DNA from: Gammaproteobacteria bacterium
GTDB taxonomy: Bacteria; Pseudomonadota; Gammaproteobacteria; GCA-001735895
Assembly (NCBI GenBank): GCA_030595795.1
Contig: JAUVCH010000015.1
Span: 1-48,971 of the forward strand
DNA: 48,971 bases
Direction of reading: 5' to 3'
Shown here: positions 34,243 to 45,654 of the stretch, one piece after another
Layout of the letters: every line of letters starts with the position of its first letter
Position numbering within the stretch: the stretch's first letter is position 1
Made by a program: the position numbers and the translations under genes
Notes under the pieces: model-generated
What the model saw: only the letters and a program-made list of their open reading frames with translations
What the model was told of the DNA's origin: nothing
Database searches by the model: none

Positions 34243-36477
34243 TCAGTTGGGCATGATAAAGGGCTTTTCATCCAGGAAGCGGCGAATAACATTCCCAGTA
34301 ATGCGGGAAATATTATTGTCATAATTATTATGCGACAAGCTGCCAGCCCAGGCGATGGAACCTACCGAAAATACGCCCCCGCCACCCGGCGTTTCAAAAA
34401 ATGTCATATCAGCCCGCACATTTGGATTTTGAGTGCCATTCATCGCACTATGATTAAAACCACATTCATCCGGACATAAAATCGTATTTTCCGAATGCCC
34501 TTCAGAACTGGCAACAACCAGTGTATGAGATGGCGTGCCTGCCTTCCAGTCAATCGCATCGATTTCACCTCCACTGGCGCCCCCGCCAACGAGACCAAAA
34601 TCGCCAATCACCTCACCATCGCCAATACCCTCAAAGATAAAGCTGGCTCTATCATCCATGCTATCGTCTTTTCGTAGATAATAACCAGATGCATCAAAGC
34701 CGACAGCAACCGTACCAACGCCAACCAGGGCCTGGGGTGACATGCCAAGGCGACGCCATAGGCCGCCATATTCACCCGTGAATTCCAGATAGCTTTCACC
34801 GGGTTCCTCGTCACGATAACGAATGCCATCTTCTGGACGACGCAGTTCAAGAATGCCGGGCATTTCATCCGATAGCGCACATCGCCAGATAAAGCCATTG
34901 CCGCCTAAATAAGCAAGTCGCCCTTTTCTGGCAAGATAGGCCCGCAACCCATCCCACATAGCTGTGGTGTAATATTCTGGGTGTGCCCCTGTGACGACTG
35001 CATCATAGTTATCAAGCAGGGCGGCACCTTCGTTGTGGAGGTCTTCATCCGTGATGACATCATAATCAATACCCTGATTTTCCAACCAATCCAAAACATG
35101 GGTATCGGCATTAAAGCTCCATAGCGGCGTCTTTACAGACATATTAAGCACTGGGCGCAAACGGGAGGCATAACGCACGCCACTACCATCAGAATGAGTG
35201 TCGTAAGTGGACAGGCCTAATTCGCAATGCTCCTGCATAAAGACTTCCGTCTTTTCTAGCGTCGTCCACAGAGCCTCCGTCACTTCGCAAAACCGCTCAT
35301 GCATTAACCAGTGATAGTTGGAGTAGGCCATATAGGTAACAGTGGATGCCAGGAAAACTAATTTTGCAGTCGTCCTACCCTTGGGTGGGCGCACAAAGAA
35401 AACCAGATGCCATTCATCATCATCAGCTTGTAAGCGTATCGCGTACACACCACTTTTCAGATCATCTGGGATGACATAGGTGAAATCTGTTTCCCATCCG
35501 GCGTCATATAAATCATCGTCATGGAAATGGGCGGCGCCATATTCTTGCGGGGCTGCCTTGAAGTCTTGCTCCATCCCGCTCCAGTTAAAGCCTTTGCAGC
35601 CTCGTGAAGGCAGGTTAAGCATTTTTCCATGGAGGCCATTTGGGCTCGCATCAGTAACGATATTAGTACCGATATCTTTTGAAAAATCCCAGGCGCCGAT
35701 GATTTGTTTGTTACGTTCATGGGGCTCGGCATCCCAGGCAATAGCGGTACGTTCTGCCGCCTTTAAAACGCCTGCGGTTAGTCGTGGTCGGTCAATCTTG
35801 CCATTAAAATGACAGGCTGATCCTTCACGGCCGTTTTCTAATATTGCCGGAAAAGCAGCAAACATAAGCGGTGCTGAAATATCAGTAACTTTACCGAAAC
35901 TGATTTGTTTTGAGGCACTCGCTATTTGATGATTCTCATGATCAACATTGATCGGTTCCTGACAAACGCCAAGCTGACCCGTAATCGCATCATAGGTACC
36001 TGAAACCATATACCAACGCCTTGTAGCAAGGGCTCGACCCGTGCTGACCTCCGCGATACGACCATCGCCATCCCCTACCCGCATGGCAAGTGCGCCTTTA
36101 TCATCGATAATCAAGCCGAAACCCTGCGCGCTCTCCTCCTGCCAATAGCTGACAACCGCCTGCTCACCTTTGTCCGGGGTAGTTGGCCAAATCCATGCCT
36201 GAACTGTAAAACTTTCCAGCGCTTCTAGTTCGGCAGAGCCTGGAATAATAGCGTAAGACCCATTATCAATTGGCTGCAAGCGACCCGGATATTCGCCACT
36301 AAAAGGTGCGACAACTTTTTCTTCTTTATAAAGGCCATGATCTGGATTGTCATTGCCACAAATCACGCGCACCAAATCAGCCTGATATTTTTCAGGGCCA
36401 TAAGTACTGACTTTTGCCTGAAGCGTTTCACCGGGGGCTATACTCCATGTATTGAGATAACCTATTATTTTTTTCAT
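34243..36477 (-). CDS. N,N-dimethylformamidase-like large subunit
   Basis: The 744-residue protein has the DmfA2 plan: a beta-rich start, a LamG/concanavalin-like lectin domain (about 75-245, SFTVQAWIWPTT, GKIDRPRL), then the catalytic domain. Candidate ligands for the mononuclear iron are Tyr382/Tyr385 (TVTYMAYSNYHW), Tyr425 (STYDTHSDGSG) and Glu501 (HPEYY), by spacing with the known Tyr/Tyr/Glu set. LGGNGFIWR also fits. It overlaps the small subunit by four bases (ATGA). The enzyme probably hydrolyses a small amide; dimethylformamide itself is only one option. Confidence 0.87.
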   Translation of the reverse strand: MKKIIGYLNTWSIAPGETLQAKVSTYGPEKYQADLVRVICGNDNPDHGLYKEEKVVAPFSGEYPGRLQPIDNGSYAIIPGSAELEALESFTVQAWIWPTTPDKGEQAVVSYWQEESAQGFGLIIDDKGALAMRVGDGDGRIAEVSTGRALATRRWYMVSGTYDAITGQLGVCQEPINVDHENHQIASASKQISFGKVTDISAPLMFAAFPAILENGREGSACHFNGKIDRPRLTAGVLKAAERTAIAWDAEPHERNKQIIGAWDFSKDIGTNIVTDASPNGLHGKMLNLPSRGCKGFNWSGMEQDFKAAPQEYGAAHFHDDDLYDAGWETDFTYVIPDDLKSGVYAIRLQADDDEWHLVFFVRPPKGRTTAKLVFLASTVTYMAYSNYHWLMHERFCEVTEALWTTLEKTEVFMQEHCELGLSTYDTHSDGSGVRYASRLRPVLNMSVKTPLWSFNADTHVLDWLENQGIDYDVITDEDLHNEGAALLDNYDAVVTGAHPEYYTTAMWDGLRAYLARKGRLAYLGGNGFIWRCALSDEMPGILELRRPEDGIRYRDEEPGESYLEFTGEYGGLWRRLGMSPQALVGVGTVAVGFDASGYYLRKDDSMDDRASFIFEGIGDGEVIGDFGLVGGGASGGEIDAIDWKAGTPSHTLVVASSEGHSENTILCPDECGFNHSAMNGTQNPNVRADMTFFETPGGGGVFSVGSIAWAGSLSHNNYDNNISRITGNVIRRFLDEKPFIMPN

Positions 36478-36773
36478 GACATTTCGACCCTGGTCACTGT
36501 TTGCCAGCGGCGTTTAAAAACTTCCCAAACGCCCTTGTCGTAACTATCGAAAACCTGATCTTCTAATAGCTCCACCCTGGCACCGCGTACAGTTGGCATT
36601 TTGGCTAACACCCACTCCCGATTGTGTTTGCTGCAAACCAGAATATGGCGATCTGCCATCGGCATGATACGCAGTCGGTTTACTAAAAGCGTTAACTCGG
36701 CACTGTGAGGCCCGCCGGGATTGTTACGGAACTCTTCGACCAAATCGAGTCTTGCTGGGTCAATTTCATACAT
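36474..36773 (-). CDS. N,N-dimethylformamidase-like small subunit
   Basis: The 99-residue protein lines up with the DmfA1 subunit (about 130 residues): EEFRNNPGGPHSAELTLLVN then RIMPMADRHILVCS (RMQP-x-x-x-R-Y in DmfA1) and WEVFKRRWQTV near the end (FLRRI there). It lacks the roughly 30-residue DmfA1 N-terminus. It sits 14 bases after the M24 gene and overlaps the large subunit gene by four bases, as expected for a stoichiometric complex. Confidence 0.75.
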   Translation of the reverse strand: MYEIDPARLDLVEEFRNNPGGPHSAELTLLVNRLRIMPMADRHILVCSKHNREWVLAKMPTVRGARVELLEDQVFDSYDKGVWEVFKRRWQTVTRVEMS

Positions 36774-36787
36774 AAAATGATCCTGTG

Positions 36788-38032
36788 TTATTCCCCAACT
36801 ACAACGAGTTCAAGAGGTGTTTTAAGCGGTTGGTAAGCGATATCTTTTTTGAACATTAACGTATCAATGTAGTAGGCAATGCCAGATAGTTTTGGTGAGA
36901 AGAACTGGCTTTCAAAATTCACCACAGTACCCGGTTCAAAAACCTTGTCGGTATCAGTATCCGTCATTTCATAAACATAATTACCCAGCCAATCTGGCGG
37001 GAAGGCAAGACCAAGCTCGTAACCACCGACCCAGGCAGCATCCGACCAGATACCAACTTCATCATAATAAGCGCGTGTCGTATTAATCAGTTCAGCCACG
37101 GGCAAATTAGGACGCAAAATATCAGTGATGACATCAAAGACGCCCACTGTCAGTTTATGGTGGTCCATCACATCTTTAGGTGGCTCACCCACATAAAAGG
37201 AACGGCCTGCATTGGCGTGGTAACGTTCGAAAACGCCGCTGATATCAACATTCACCTGTTCCCCTGCCTGGATCACACGGCGACTAGCCATAGAATGTCC
37301 GCAATTCGCTTTCGGCCCGGAGTTTACCGGCAAAACAATACCTGCAACCTCACCGCCAGCTTTTGACATAGCGTCAATCATCGAACCATAGACATCAAGC
37401 TCCGTCACACCGGGGCAGATGGTATCTCTGGCAGCTTGAAAACCTATATCTGTAATCACCGCAGCTTTTTCCATCAGCGCTATTTCAGCATCTGATTTAA
37501 CCCAGCGTAAATCACGCACGATATTGGTACCATCGGTGATATCCATGCCAGCCCCTTCAAAGGCGTCACGGAAACGCTGACTGATTGCAGGGTTTGGACG
37601 GTAGCTATGCAGCTCCATACCGATACGGCCAGACCCTAGCCAACCTTGAGCTTTAAGCTCTTCAGTAATGAAAGAAATACCATCACGTCGTCCTGTCATC
37701 GGGAAAGCACGAATGTCTTTTGCACAAGTAACGAAGCGGCACATGATCGCCTCACTGGGCGTGTCGAACAGAATGAAATCATCATGGTCTTTATGTATCG
37801 CAATGCCGCTCGTTGCAGGCCAGCGCGTCGGGCTTTGCGCCTGATACCAAATACACTTATAACCGCTTACATAATATAAAGCTTCGGGCGACATGAGCCA
37901 CAAAACATCAATGTCGTCTTCCGCCATCCGTACCCGGATACGATTTAAGCGTGCCTGGTATTCCTCAAGACTAAATGCCAACTCCATATCAGGGTGACAG
38001 TCCCTAAAAGCCAGATCGCGATTGATACCCAC
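36788..38032 (-). CDS. Creatinase-like M24 family hydrolase with most metal ligands lost
   Basis: The 414-residue protein has the creatinase/prolidase N-terminal domain (about 1-165) and a pita-bread C-terminal domain. Of the five aminopeptidase P metal ligands, Asp is kept at NVDIS but the next is Asn (HANAGRSF), His is Tyr (GYELGLAF), Glu is kept in NFESQ, and the last Glu is Ile (AYYIDTL). This points to a metal-free C-N hydrolase, as in creatinase. GTG 38032 has GAGGAG seven bases upstream. First gene of the dimethylformamidase-like operon, probably acting on the same or a related compound. Confidence 0.82.
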   Translation of the reverse strand: MGINRDLAFRDCHPDMELAFSLEEYQARLNRIRVRMAEDDIDVLWLMSPEALYYVSGYKCIWYQAQSPTRWPATSGIAIHKDHDDFILFDTPSEAIMCRFVTCAKDIRAFPMTGRRDGISFITEELKAQGWLGSGRIGMELHSYRPNPAISQRFRDAFEGAGMDITDGTNIVRDLRWVKSDAEIALMEKAAVITDIGFQAARDTICPGVTELDVYGSMIDAMSKAGGEVAGIVLPVNSGPKANCGHSMASRRVIQAGEQVNVDISGVFERYHANAGRSFYVGEPPKDVMDHHKLTVGVFDVITDILRPNLPVAELINTTRAYYDEVGIWSDAAWVGGYELGLAFPPDWLGNYVYEMTDTDTDKVFEPGTVVNFESQFFSPKLSGIAYYIDTLMFKKDIAYQPLKTPLELVVVGE

Positions 38033-38128
38033 TGTTCGTCTCCTCTATAAGAATTATTTTTAGAATGTGGTTTTAATGCTGGATTAGCAGAAAATCATAA
38101 CATTAATTCACTGCTGTCCCGTTAACTT

Positions 38129-38275
38129 TCACACCAAAGCCAACTGATTAATATTGGGTTCGGTATCACGAATTGGGTCACCTCGTAGCAAGGCTATCAA
38201 GTCCCGTTTGTCAAACAGATTGAGCTGTAATAGTCGTAATATTTGTTGCATGCTTTTTGTGAGTTTAGATTGCAG
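38129..38275 (-). pseudogene. C-terminal fragment of an IS4-type transposase
   Basis: On the minus strand the frame reads [20 protein letters not shown] then FDKRDLIALLRGDPIRDTEP and stops after NQLALV. That is the usual tail of IS4-like transposases (QLNLFxRRDLxALLRGDP). The rest of the element is missing. It directly abuts the FKBP fragment. Confidence 0.5.
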
Positions 38276-38288
38276 TTTGATGAAAACC

Positions 38289-38399
38289 AAAGGAAATCGG
38301 CTGACCACGCTTCACTAAACTATCGAACACCGTGCCACCCAGCAGCTTGCCTTCATAGTGCACCTTCACCTGATCGGTCGCCGAAGGATGCTGTAACGC
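38289..38399 (-). pseudogene. FKBP-type peptidyl-prolyl isomerase fragment
   Basis: The minus strand reads [20 protein letters not shown] then [17 protein letters not shown], a clear match to the FklB/FkpA core (TDTVKVHYEG, GTVFDSS, RGQPISF). The reading then leaves the family at F and enters the IS relic. Only about 37 codons remain, so it is a remnant broken by the insertion. Confidence 0.6.
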
Positions 38400-38601
38400 G
38401 GTTAGGCCTTAGATTTATGCCCCATCATTTCCGGGGGCAGTGTACCTGTTAAATGGTTATTAAGAGCTCAAAGTGGACTTCCTCCAAACTACTGCCCATA
38501 ATCGATATCTCAAAGAAATGGATGACAACTTCCATTCACATCCACCAGCCAATTAGCAATCTTTTGCTTCAGATAGAAGCTGCAACTCCGGAACCTACCT
38601 A

Positions 38602-40794
38602 ATGGAAATCAAAGTTAATTTCCTCGAAAATCTCAGGCTTGAAGCCAAATTTGACGACTTTATAGTGATTGCTGATCAACCCATTCGCTATAAGGGGGAT
38701 GGTTCGGCGCCGGGCCCGTTTGATTACTTCCTGGCGTCATCCGCCCTTTGTGCGGCGTACTTTGTGCGGTTGTATTGTTTGTCTTGTAATATTCCATCTG
38801 ACGATATCCGCTTGTCTCAAAACAATATTATCGATCCCGAGAACCGCTATAACCAGATTTTCCAGATTAAAGTTGAGCTTCCAGAGAGTATTTCGGAGAA
38901 AGACCGCCAGGGCATCTTGCGATCAATCGATCGCTGTACGGTGAAGAAGGTGGTGCAGCAAGTCCCCGAGTTTACAATCGAATCGATCGAGAACCTCGAA
39001 GAAGATGCACAGGCTATGCTAATGGCACAACCCAATGGCGAATCTAGCACGTTGATCCTGGGCAAAGATTTACCACTGGAAGAAACTATCGCTAACATGA
39101 CCGGTATCCTGGCCAAGCTTGGGATGAAAATTGAAATTTCATCGTGGCGCAATATCGTACCGAACGTGTGGTCACTACATATACGTGATGCGGCATCGCC
39201 GATGTGCTTTACCAATGGCAAGGGCGCCACTAAAGAAAGTGCGCTTTGCTCTGCGTTGGGTGAATTTATCGAACGCCTCAATTGCAATTTCTTTTACAAC
39301 GATCAGTATTTTGGTGATGAGATTGCCAATGCGGATTTTGTGCATTACCCGAATGAAAAATGGTTTGCCCTGGGCGCCGATGACCAACTTCCGCAAGGCG
39401 TCCTCGATGAGTATTGCCTGGAAATTTATAACCCAGAATATGACCTTCGAGGCTCCCATTTAATTGATACTAATTCAGGCCTGGTAGAGCGAGGGATTTG
39501 TTCTATCCCCTATGTGCGTCACTCCGATGGTGAGACTGTATATTTTCCATCAAACTTAATCGAGAACCTTTTTTTAAGCAACGGTATGAGTGCGGGCAAC
39601 AACCTGCATGAGGCACAGGTTCAATGCCTGTCGGAAATCTTCGAACGCGCGGTAAAGAGACAAATCATAGAAGGCGAAATTGCTTTGCCCGATGTGCCGC
39701 AGCAGGTGCTAGAAAAATACCCCGGTATTATGCAAGGCATTCAGGCGCTAGAGGCGCAGGGCTTCCCTGTATTGATTAAGGATGCGTCATTGGGCGGTCA
39801 ATTCCCGGTGATGTGCGTTACGCTCATGAACCCCCGAACGGGTGGTGTGTTTGCTTCATTCGGCGCACACCCAAGTTTTGAAGTGGCGCTGGAACGAAGT
39901 TTAACCGAGCTTTTACAGGGCCGCAGTTTTGAAGGCCTCAATGATGTCCCCACACCAACTTTTAATAGTTTAGCCGTGACCGAGCCAGAGAACTTTGTAG
40001 AGCATTTTATTGATTCTACCGGCGTGATTTCCTGGCGTTTCTTTAGTGCTAAACATAATTATGAATTCTGCGAGTGGGATTTCTCAGGCACTAACCAGGA
40101 AGAGAGCGATCACTTATTCTCTATTTTAAAGAGCCTGGGCAAAGAGGCTTATATTGCCGTGTTTGATAATTTGGGTGCCACAGCCTGCCGTATTCTTGTC
40201 CCAGGCTATTCTGAAGTATATCCCGTTGAAGACCTGATCTGGGACAACACCAACAAAGCCCTGCAATACCGCGAAGACATTTTGAACCTACATTCGTTGA
40301 ACGATGAGTCCTTAGCCAATTTGCTAGCCTGCCTGGAGAAAAGCCAGCTAGATAACTATACCGATATTCGAACACTGATTGGTATCGAGTTTGATGAAAA
40401 TACCGTCTGGGGACAACTGACTATCCTGGAGCTGAAGATCCTCATCAACCTGGCTTTGGGTGAACTCGACGAGGCCATCGAACTGGTAGGGGAGTTCCTG
40501 CAATTCAATGACAACACCGTCGAGCGCGGCCTATTCTATCAAGCGGTTCACACAGTGCTTGAGATCACCCTGGATGAAGAAATGGCGCTTGAGGATTACA
40601 TCGTCAACCTGAACCGAATGTTCGGTGAAGAAACAATGGCTAACGTTGTCGGCTCGGTGAATGGGCAGGTTAAGTTCTTTGGGCTCACCAAAACCAGCAT
40701 GAAACTGGAAGGCCTGGACAAACATCTTCGTTTGATAGAAAGCTATAAGAAGCTACATCAGGCTCGTGAGGCAATGGCGAATGCAGCAGATTAG
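38602..40794 (+). CDS. ycaO: OsmC-YcaO fusion protein
   Basis: Residues 1-140 form an OsmC-type domain with both redox Cys (C50 in SSALCAAYF, C112 in DRCTVKKVV); residues 145-730 follow E. coli YcaO closely (GKDLPLEETIA, CFTNGKGATKESALCSALGE, LSNGMSAGNNLHEAQVQ, GAHPSFEVALERSLTELLQG). YcaO proteins use ATP to activate amide backbones; E. coli YcaO is linked to beta-methylthiolation of ribosomal protein S12. The OsmC part could supply peroxide or thiol chemistry. It sits directly upstream of rplU-rpmA-obgE. Confidence 0.92.
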   Translation: MEIKVNFLENLRLEAKFDDFIVIADQPIRYKGDGSAPGPFDYFLASSALCAAYFVRLYCLSCNIPSDDIRLSQNNIIDPENRYNQIFQIKVELPESISEKDRQGILRSIDRCTVKKVVQQVPEFTIESIENLEEDAQAMLMAQPNGESSTLILGKDLPLEETIANMTGILAKLGMKIEISSWRNIVPNVWSLHIRDAASPMCFTNGKGATKESALCSALGEFIERLNCNFFYNDQYFGDEIANADFVHYPNEKWFALGADDQLPQGVLDEYCLEIYNPEYDLRGSHLIDTNSGLVERGICSIPYVRHSDGETVYFPSNLIENLFLSNGMSAGNNLHEAQVQCLSEIFERAVKRQIIEGEIALPDVPQQVLEKYPGIMQGIQALEAQGFPVLIKDASLGGQFPVMCVTLMNPRTGGVFASFGAHPSFEVALERSLTELLQGRSFEGLNDVPTPTFNSLAVTEPENFVEHFIDSTGVISWRFFSAKHNYEFCEWDFSGTNQEESDHLFSILKSLGKEAYIAVFDNLGATACRILVPGYSEVYPVEDLIWDNTNKALQYREDILNLHSLNDESLANLLACLEKSQLDNYTDIRTLIGIEFDENTVWGQLTILELKILINLALGELDEAIELVGEFLQFNDNTVERGLFYQAVHTVLEITLDEEMALEDYIVNLNRMFGEETMANVVGSVNGQVKFFGLTKTSMKLEGLDKHLRLIESYKKLHQAREAMANAAD

Positions 40795-40859
40795 TAGCCT
40801 ACTTATGACTAGACCGGCAACAAACCCTTTAAATAATTGAGATATACAACAACTAAACA

Positions 40860-40888
40860 TTGACGCGCAGCCAGCCAAAAGCTAGAAT
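40860..40888 (+). promoter_or_regulatory. rplU promoter
   Basis: TTGACG (40860-40865) and TAGAAT (40883-40888) are spaced by 17 bases, a near-consensus sigma-70 promoter 35 bases before the rplU start. Confidence 0.75.
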
Positions 40889-40923
40889 TCGCCACCTTTT
40901 TTAGTATCGGTTCGGAGCAACAC

Positions 40924-41235
40924 ATGTACGCTGTCATCGCCACAGGCGGAAAACAGTATCGCGTTATCAAGGGCGAAACCCTGCGCGTTGAAAAATTAGA
41001 CGGCGAAGAAGGCTCTTCAGTCGAACTCGACGGCGTTTTAATGGTTGCCGATGGCGACAAGATCTCAGTTGGCACTCCAATGCTCGATAAGGGCGCCGTG
41101 ACAGCGACCATCAAGTCGCACGGCCGTGGCAAGAAAATCGAAATCATTAAATTTCGTCGCCGCAAGCATTCGCGTACTCAGGCAGGTCATCGCCAGAGCT
41201 ATACCGAAATCGAAGTTACAGATATCAAAGCATAA
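40924..41235 (+). CDS. rplU: 50S ribosomal protein L21
   Basis: The 103-residue product [20 protein letters not shown] and [20 protein letters not shown], ending in a [11 protein letters not shown] tail, is L21, which binds 23S rRNA in the large subunit. Full length for the family. rpmA follows after 12 bases. Confidence 0.98.
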   Translation: MYAVIATGGKQYRVIKGETLRVEKLDGEEGSSVELDGVLMVADGDKISVGTPMLDKGAVTATIKSHGRGKKIEIIKFRRRKHSRTQAGHRQSYTEIEVTDIKA

Positions 41236-41247
41236 GGGTCTGAGGAT

Positions 41248-41505
41248 ATGGCACATAAGAAAGCGGCGGGCAGTACCCGCAACGGTCGCGATTCGGAATC
41301 TAAACGCCTTGGCGTAAAGAAATTCGGTGGCGAAGTCGTCATCCCCGGTAACATCCTGGTCCGCCAGCGTGGCACCAAAATGCACCCCGGCGACAATGTC
41401 GGCTGTGGTAAAGACCACACTTTATACGCGAAAGCCGAAGGCAAGGTCGAATTTCGCGTTAAGGGCCGTCACAACCGCACCTTCGTGAGTGTTGTGAACG
41501 CCTGA
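41248..41505 (+). CDS. rpmA: 50S ribosomal protein L27
   Basis: The 85-residue product starts [20 protein letters not shown] and carries [20 protein letters not shown] and [11 protein letters not shown], characteristic of L27, whose N-terminus reaches the peptidyl transferase centre. GAGGA lies eight bases before ATG 41248. Confidence 0.98.
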   Translation: MAHKKAAGSTRNGRDSESKRLGVKKFGGEVVIPGNILVRQRGTKMHPGDNVGCGKDHTLYAKAEGKVEFRVKGRHNRTFVSVVNA

Positions 41506-41531
41506 TCCGACGACAAGAGTCGGATCAAATA

Positions 41532-41558
41532 AAGCCTCGCCATCGCGGGGCTTTTTTA
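41532..41558 (+). terminator. Rho-independent terminator after rpmA
   Basis: AAGCCTCGC-CATC-GCGGGGCTT forms a nine-pair stem with one wobble, followed by TTTTT. It separates rplU-rpmA from obgE; read-through is probably partial since obgE follows in the same direction 58 bases later. Confidence 0.8.
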
Positions 41559-41612
41559 TGTCTCGAATGATATTATCCTGGCAATAAAATCGCGGCAATC
41601 AGCAAAGAGTAA

Positions 41613-43755
<2,143 letters not shown>

Positions 43756-43770
43756 ATCCTGGTAAAAACG

Positions 43771-44568
43771 ATGACAAACAAGGCAAGCATAATCTATATC
43801 CCTCACGGCGGCGGGCCTTTACCGTTGATAGACGAAGAGAATAACAGAAATCTGAACACCTACCTTCGCAGTATCCCACAAACGCTTGATCGCCCAGATG
43901 CGATCATTGTGATCAGCGCGCATTGGGAGGCACCGGTGATCTCGGTTACTGCCTCGGCTAATCCGCCGCTATTATTCGACTATTCCGGTTTCCCGCCTGA
44001 AACCTACGAGTACGAGTATCCGGCGCCGGGGCATCCGCAACTGGCCGGTCGGGTTGCCGAATTACTCTCTGGAGCGGGAATCGAGGCGCAACTCGACGAT
44101 GAACGTGGGCTTGATCACGGTGTATTTGTACCTTTGTTATTAATGTATCCCGAGGCCGATATACCCTGTATCCAGATCTCGCTGTCCGACACTTTGGATG
44201 CTGGTCTTCATGTCAATATTGGTGAAGCTTTGTCGGCATTAAAGTCGGAAAATATTCTCATACTGGGTTCGGGATTCTCGTTTCACAACATGCGAGCACT
44301 CATGAGTAGCCAACCCGGCGAGATTGCGGAGAATCTGGCATTTGAACAATGGCTTGCCGATACCTGTAGCGACGGCAATCGGTCGGAAAACGATCGAAAA
44401 CAAAGACTGGTTAACTGGGAACAGGCACCCGGTGCGCGCTATTGCCACCCCCGCGAAGAACATTTACTGCCGCTGCAGGTTTGTTATGGGATCGGCGGCG
44501 GCCCGGCAGAAGTCAGCTATCAAAAAGCCACGGTGGGCAATATCGTCAGCAGCGCCTATCGTTGGTAA
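43771..44568 (+). CDS. Class III extradiol dioxygenase (DODA/YgiD type)
   Basis: The 265-residue protein has the metal His of IYIPHGGGPLPL, the VISAHWE motif and SGFSFHNM (third His), and DHGVFVPLLLMYP, as in DOPA 4,5-dioxygenase and YgiD. Such enzymes cleave catechol-type rings at a non-heme iron. A translation start at ATG 43771, 15 bases after the proB stop, is followed by good similarity from the first residues. It is probably co-transcribed with proB. Substrate unknown. Confidence 0.88.
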   Translation: MTNKASIIYIPHGGGPLPLIDEENNRNLNTYLRSIPQTLDRPDAIIVISAHWEAPVISVTASANPPLLFDYSGFPPETYEYEYPAPGHPQLAGRVAELLSGAGIEAQLDDERGLDHGVFVPLLLMYPEADIPCIQISLSDTLDAGLHVNIGEALSALKSENILILGSGFSFHNMRALMSSQPGEIAENLAFEQWLADTCSDGNRSENDRKQRLVNWEQAPGARYCHPREEHLLPLQVCYGIGGGPAEVSYQKATVGNIVSSAYRW

Positions 44569-44581
44569 CTAATGCTGGTAA

Positions 44582-45538
44582 CTAGACCTTCTCTTCAACT
44601 AACTTGATTTCAGGCTCGGATATGGTTTCCTGTATCTGTTCTAACTGACGTTCGCGATACCAAATATATAGACTACTCGATATTAGAATGATGACGCCGA
44701 TAATCGTGGTGATTTCGGGCACTTCATTCCAGAATAAATATCCGAAGACGATGGCCCAGATAATATAGGTATATTCGAACGGCGCGATGGCGCTAGCTTC
44801 CGAGTTACAATAGGCTCTGGACAGGCAATAAAAACCGGCCGCACCGTTAACCCCAAGAAATATCATCAATGCCAGATGCAGGCCTTCGGGCATAATCCAG
44901 TCCCGGCTGAAAAAGGCCAGCGATGCGTGTTCCGAGTTCTCGCTGATAATCCCAGCCAGTAATAACAGGCTTAAAAAGCCACTCGCACAAGTGAATACCA
45001 GGATCGAATTGAAAGCCAGCGTTAATGGCCAGTCGTGAGCACTCAGAAACCGAGTAATCGTGGTTTGTATGGCGTATGTTACCGAAGCAATAAAAGCCAG
45101 CGTCACTGCCAGAGCATTAAATTCACCACTCGGAGACAGGATAATCAACACGCCGAGAAATCCAATGAATACGGCCGACCAGCGTCGAATACCGACTTTC
45201 TCACCAAGCACCAGTGCCGACATTGCAGTGACGAATAAGGGCATGGTAAACACGATTGCGACGACTTCGGCTAAGGGCATTGCGGCCACGGCCAAATAAT
45301 ATGTCAGGTACGAGATAAAGCCGAACAGGCCTCGAGCAATCGCGGTGCGAGGGCGGCTAGATAACAGCGCGACGGTGGGCCACAATAACTTGATCACTAA
45401 TGCAATAACCACCATGGACACCAGACCACGAATAAACACGATCTGTAATACCGAATATTGGTCGCTAAAAAATTTAATAATGATGTCCTGAATCGAAAAC
45501 AGGAACAGGCCGAATACCAGTATCGCAGCACCTTGCAT
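44582..45538 (-). CDS. EamA-family (DMT superfamily) transporter
   Basis: The 318-residue inner membrane protein has ten predicted spans in two EamA repeats (FLFSIQDIIIKFFSDQYSVL at the start; FIRGLVSMVVIALVI; second repeat ending WNEVPEITTIIGVIILISSS). It is likely an exporter or importer of a small metabolite. Convergent with the extradiol dioxygenase gene and divergent from a LysR gene that could control it. Confidence 0.9.
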   Translation of the reverse strand: MQGAAILVFGLFLFSIQDIIIKFFSDQYSVLQIVFIRGLVSMVVIALVIKLLWPTVALLSSRPRTAIARGLFGFISYLTYYLAVAAMPLAEVVAIVFTMPLFVTAMSALVLGEKVGIRRWSAVFIGFLGVLIILSPSGEFNALAVTLAFIASVTYAIQTTITRFLSAHDWPLTLAFNSILVFTCASGFLSLLLLAGIISENSEHASLAFFSRDWIMPEGLHLALMIFLGVNGAAGFYCLSRAYCNSEASAIAPFEYTYIIWAIVFGYLFWNEVPEITTIIGVIILISSSLYIWYRERQLEQIQETISEPEIKLVEEKV

Positions 45539-45654
45539 TTTATCACCCCGAAGATCTATCTATCGACTGAGTTTAGTGATAAAAGCCTATTTGAAAAGCG
45601 AGTTTTTTTGCTTAGTTTAATCGAAAACACCGATATCATTAGTTGGGGCTAGCC

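Noticed and set aside
34240..34479. Plus-strand frame over the end of the dimethylformamidase-like gene
   Set aside because: It is a shadow of a well-supported gene on the other strand.
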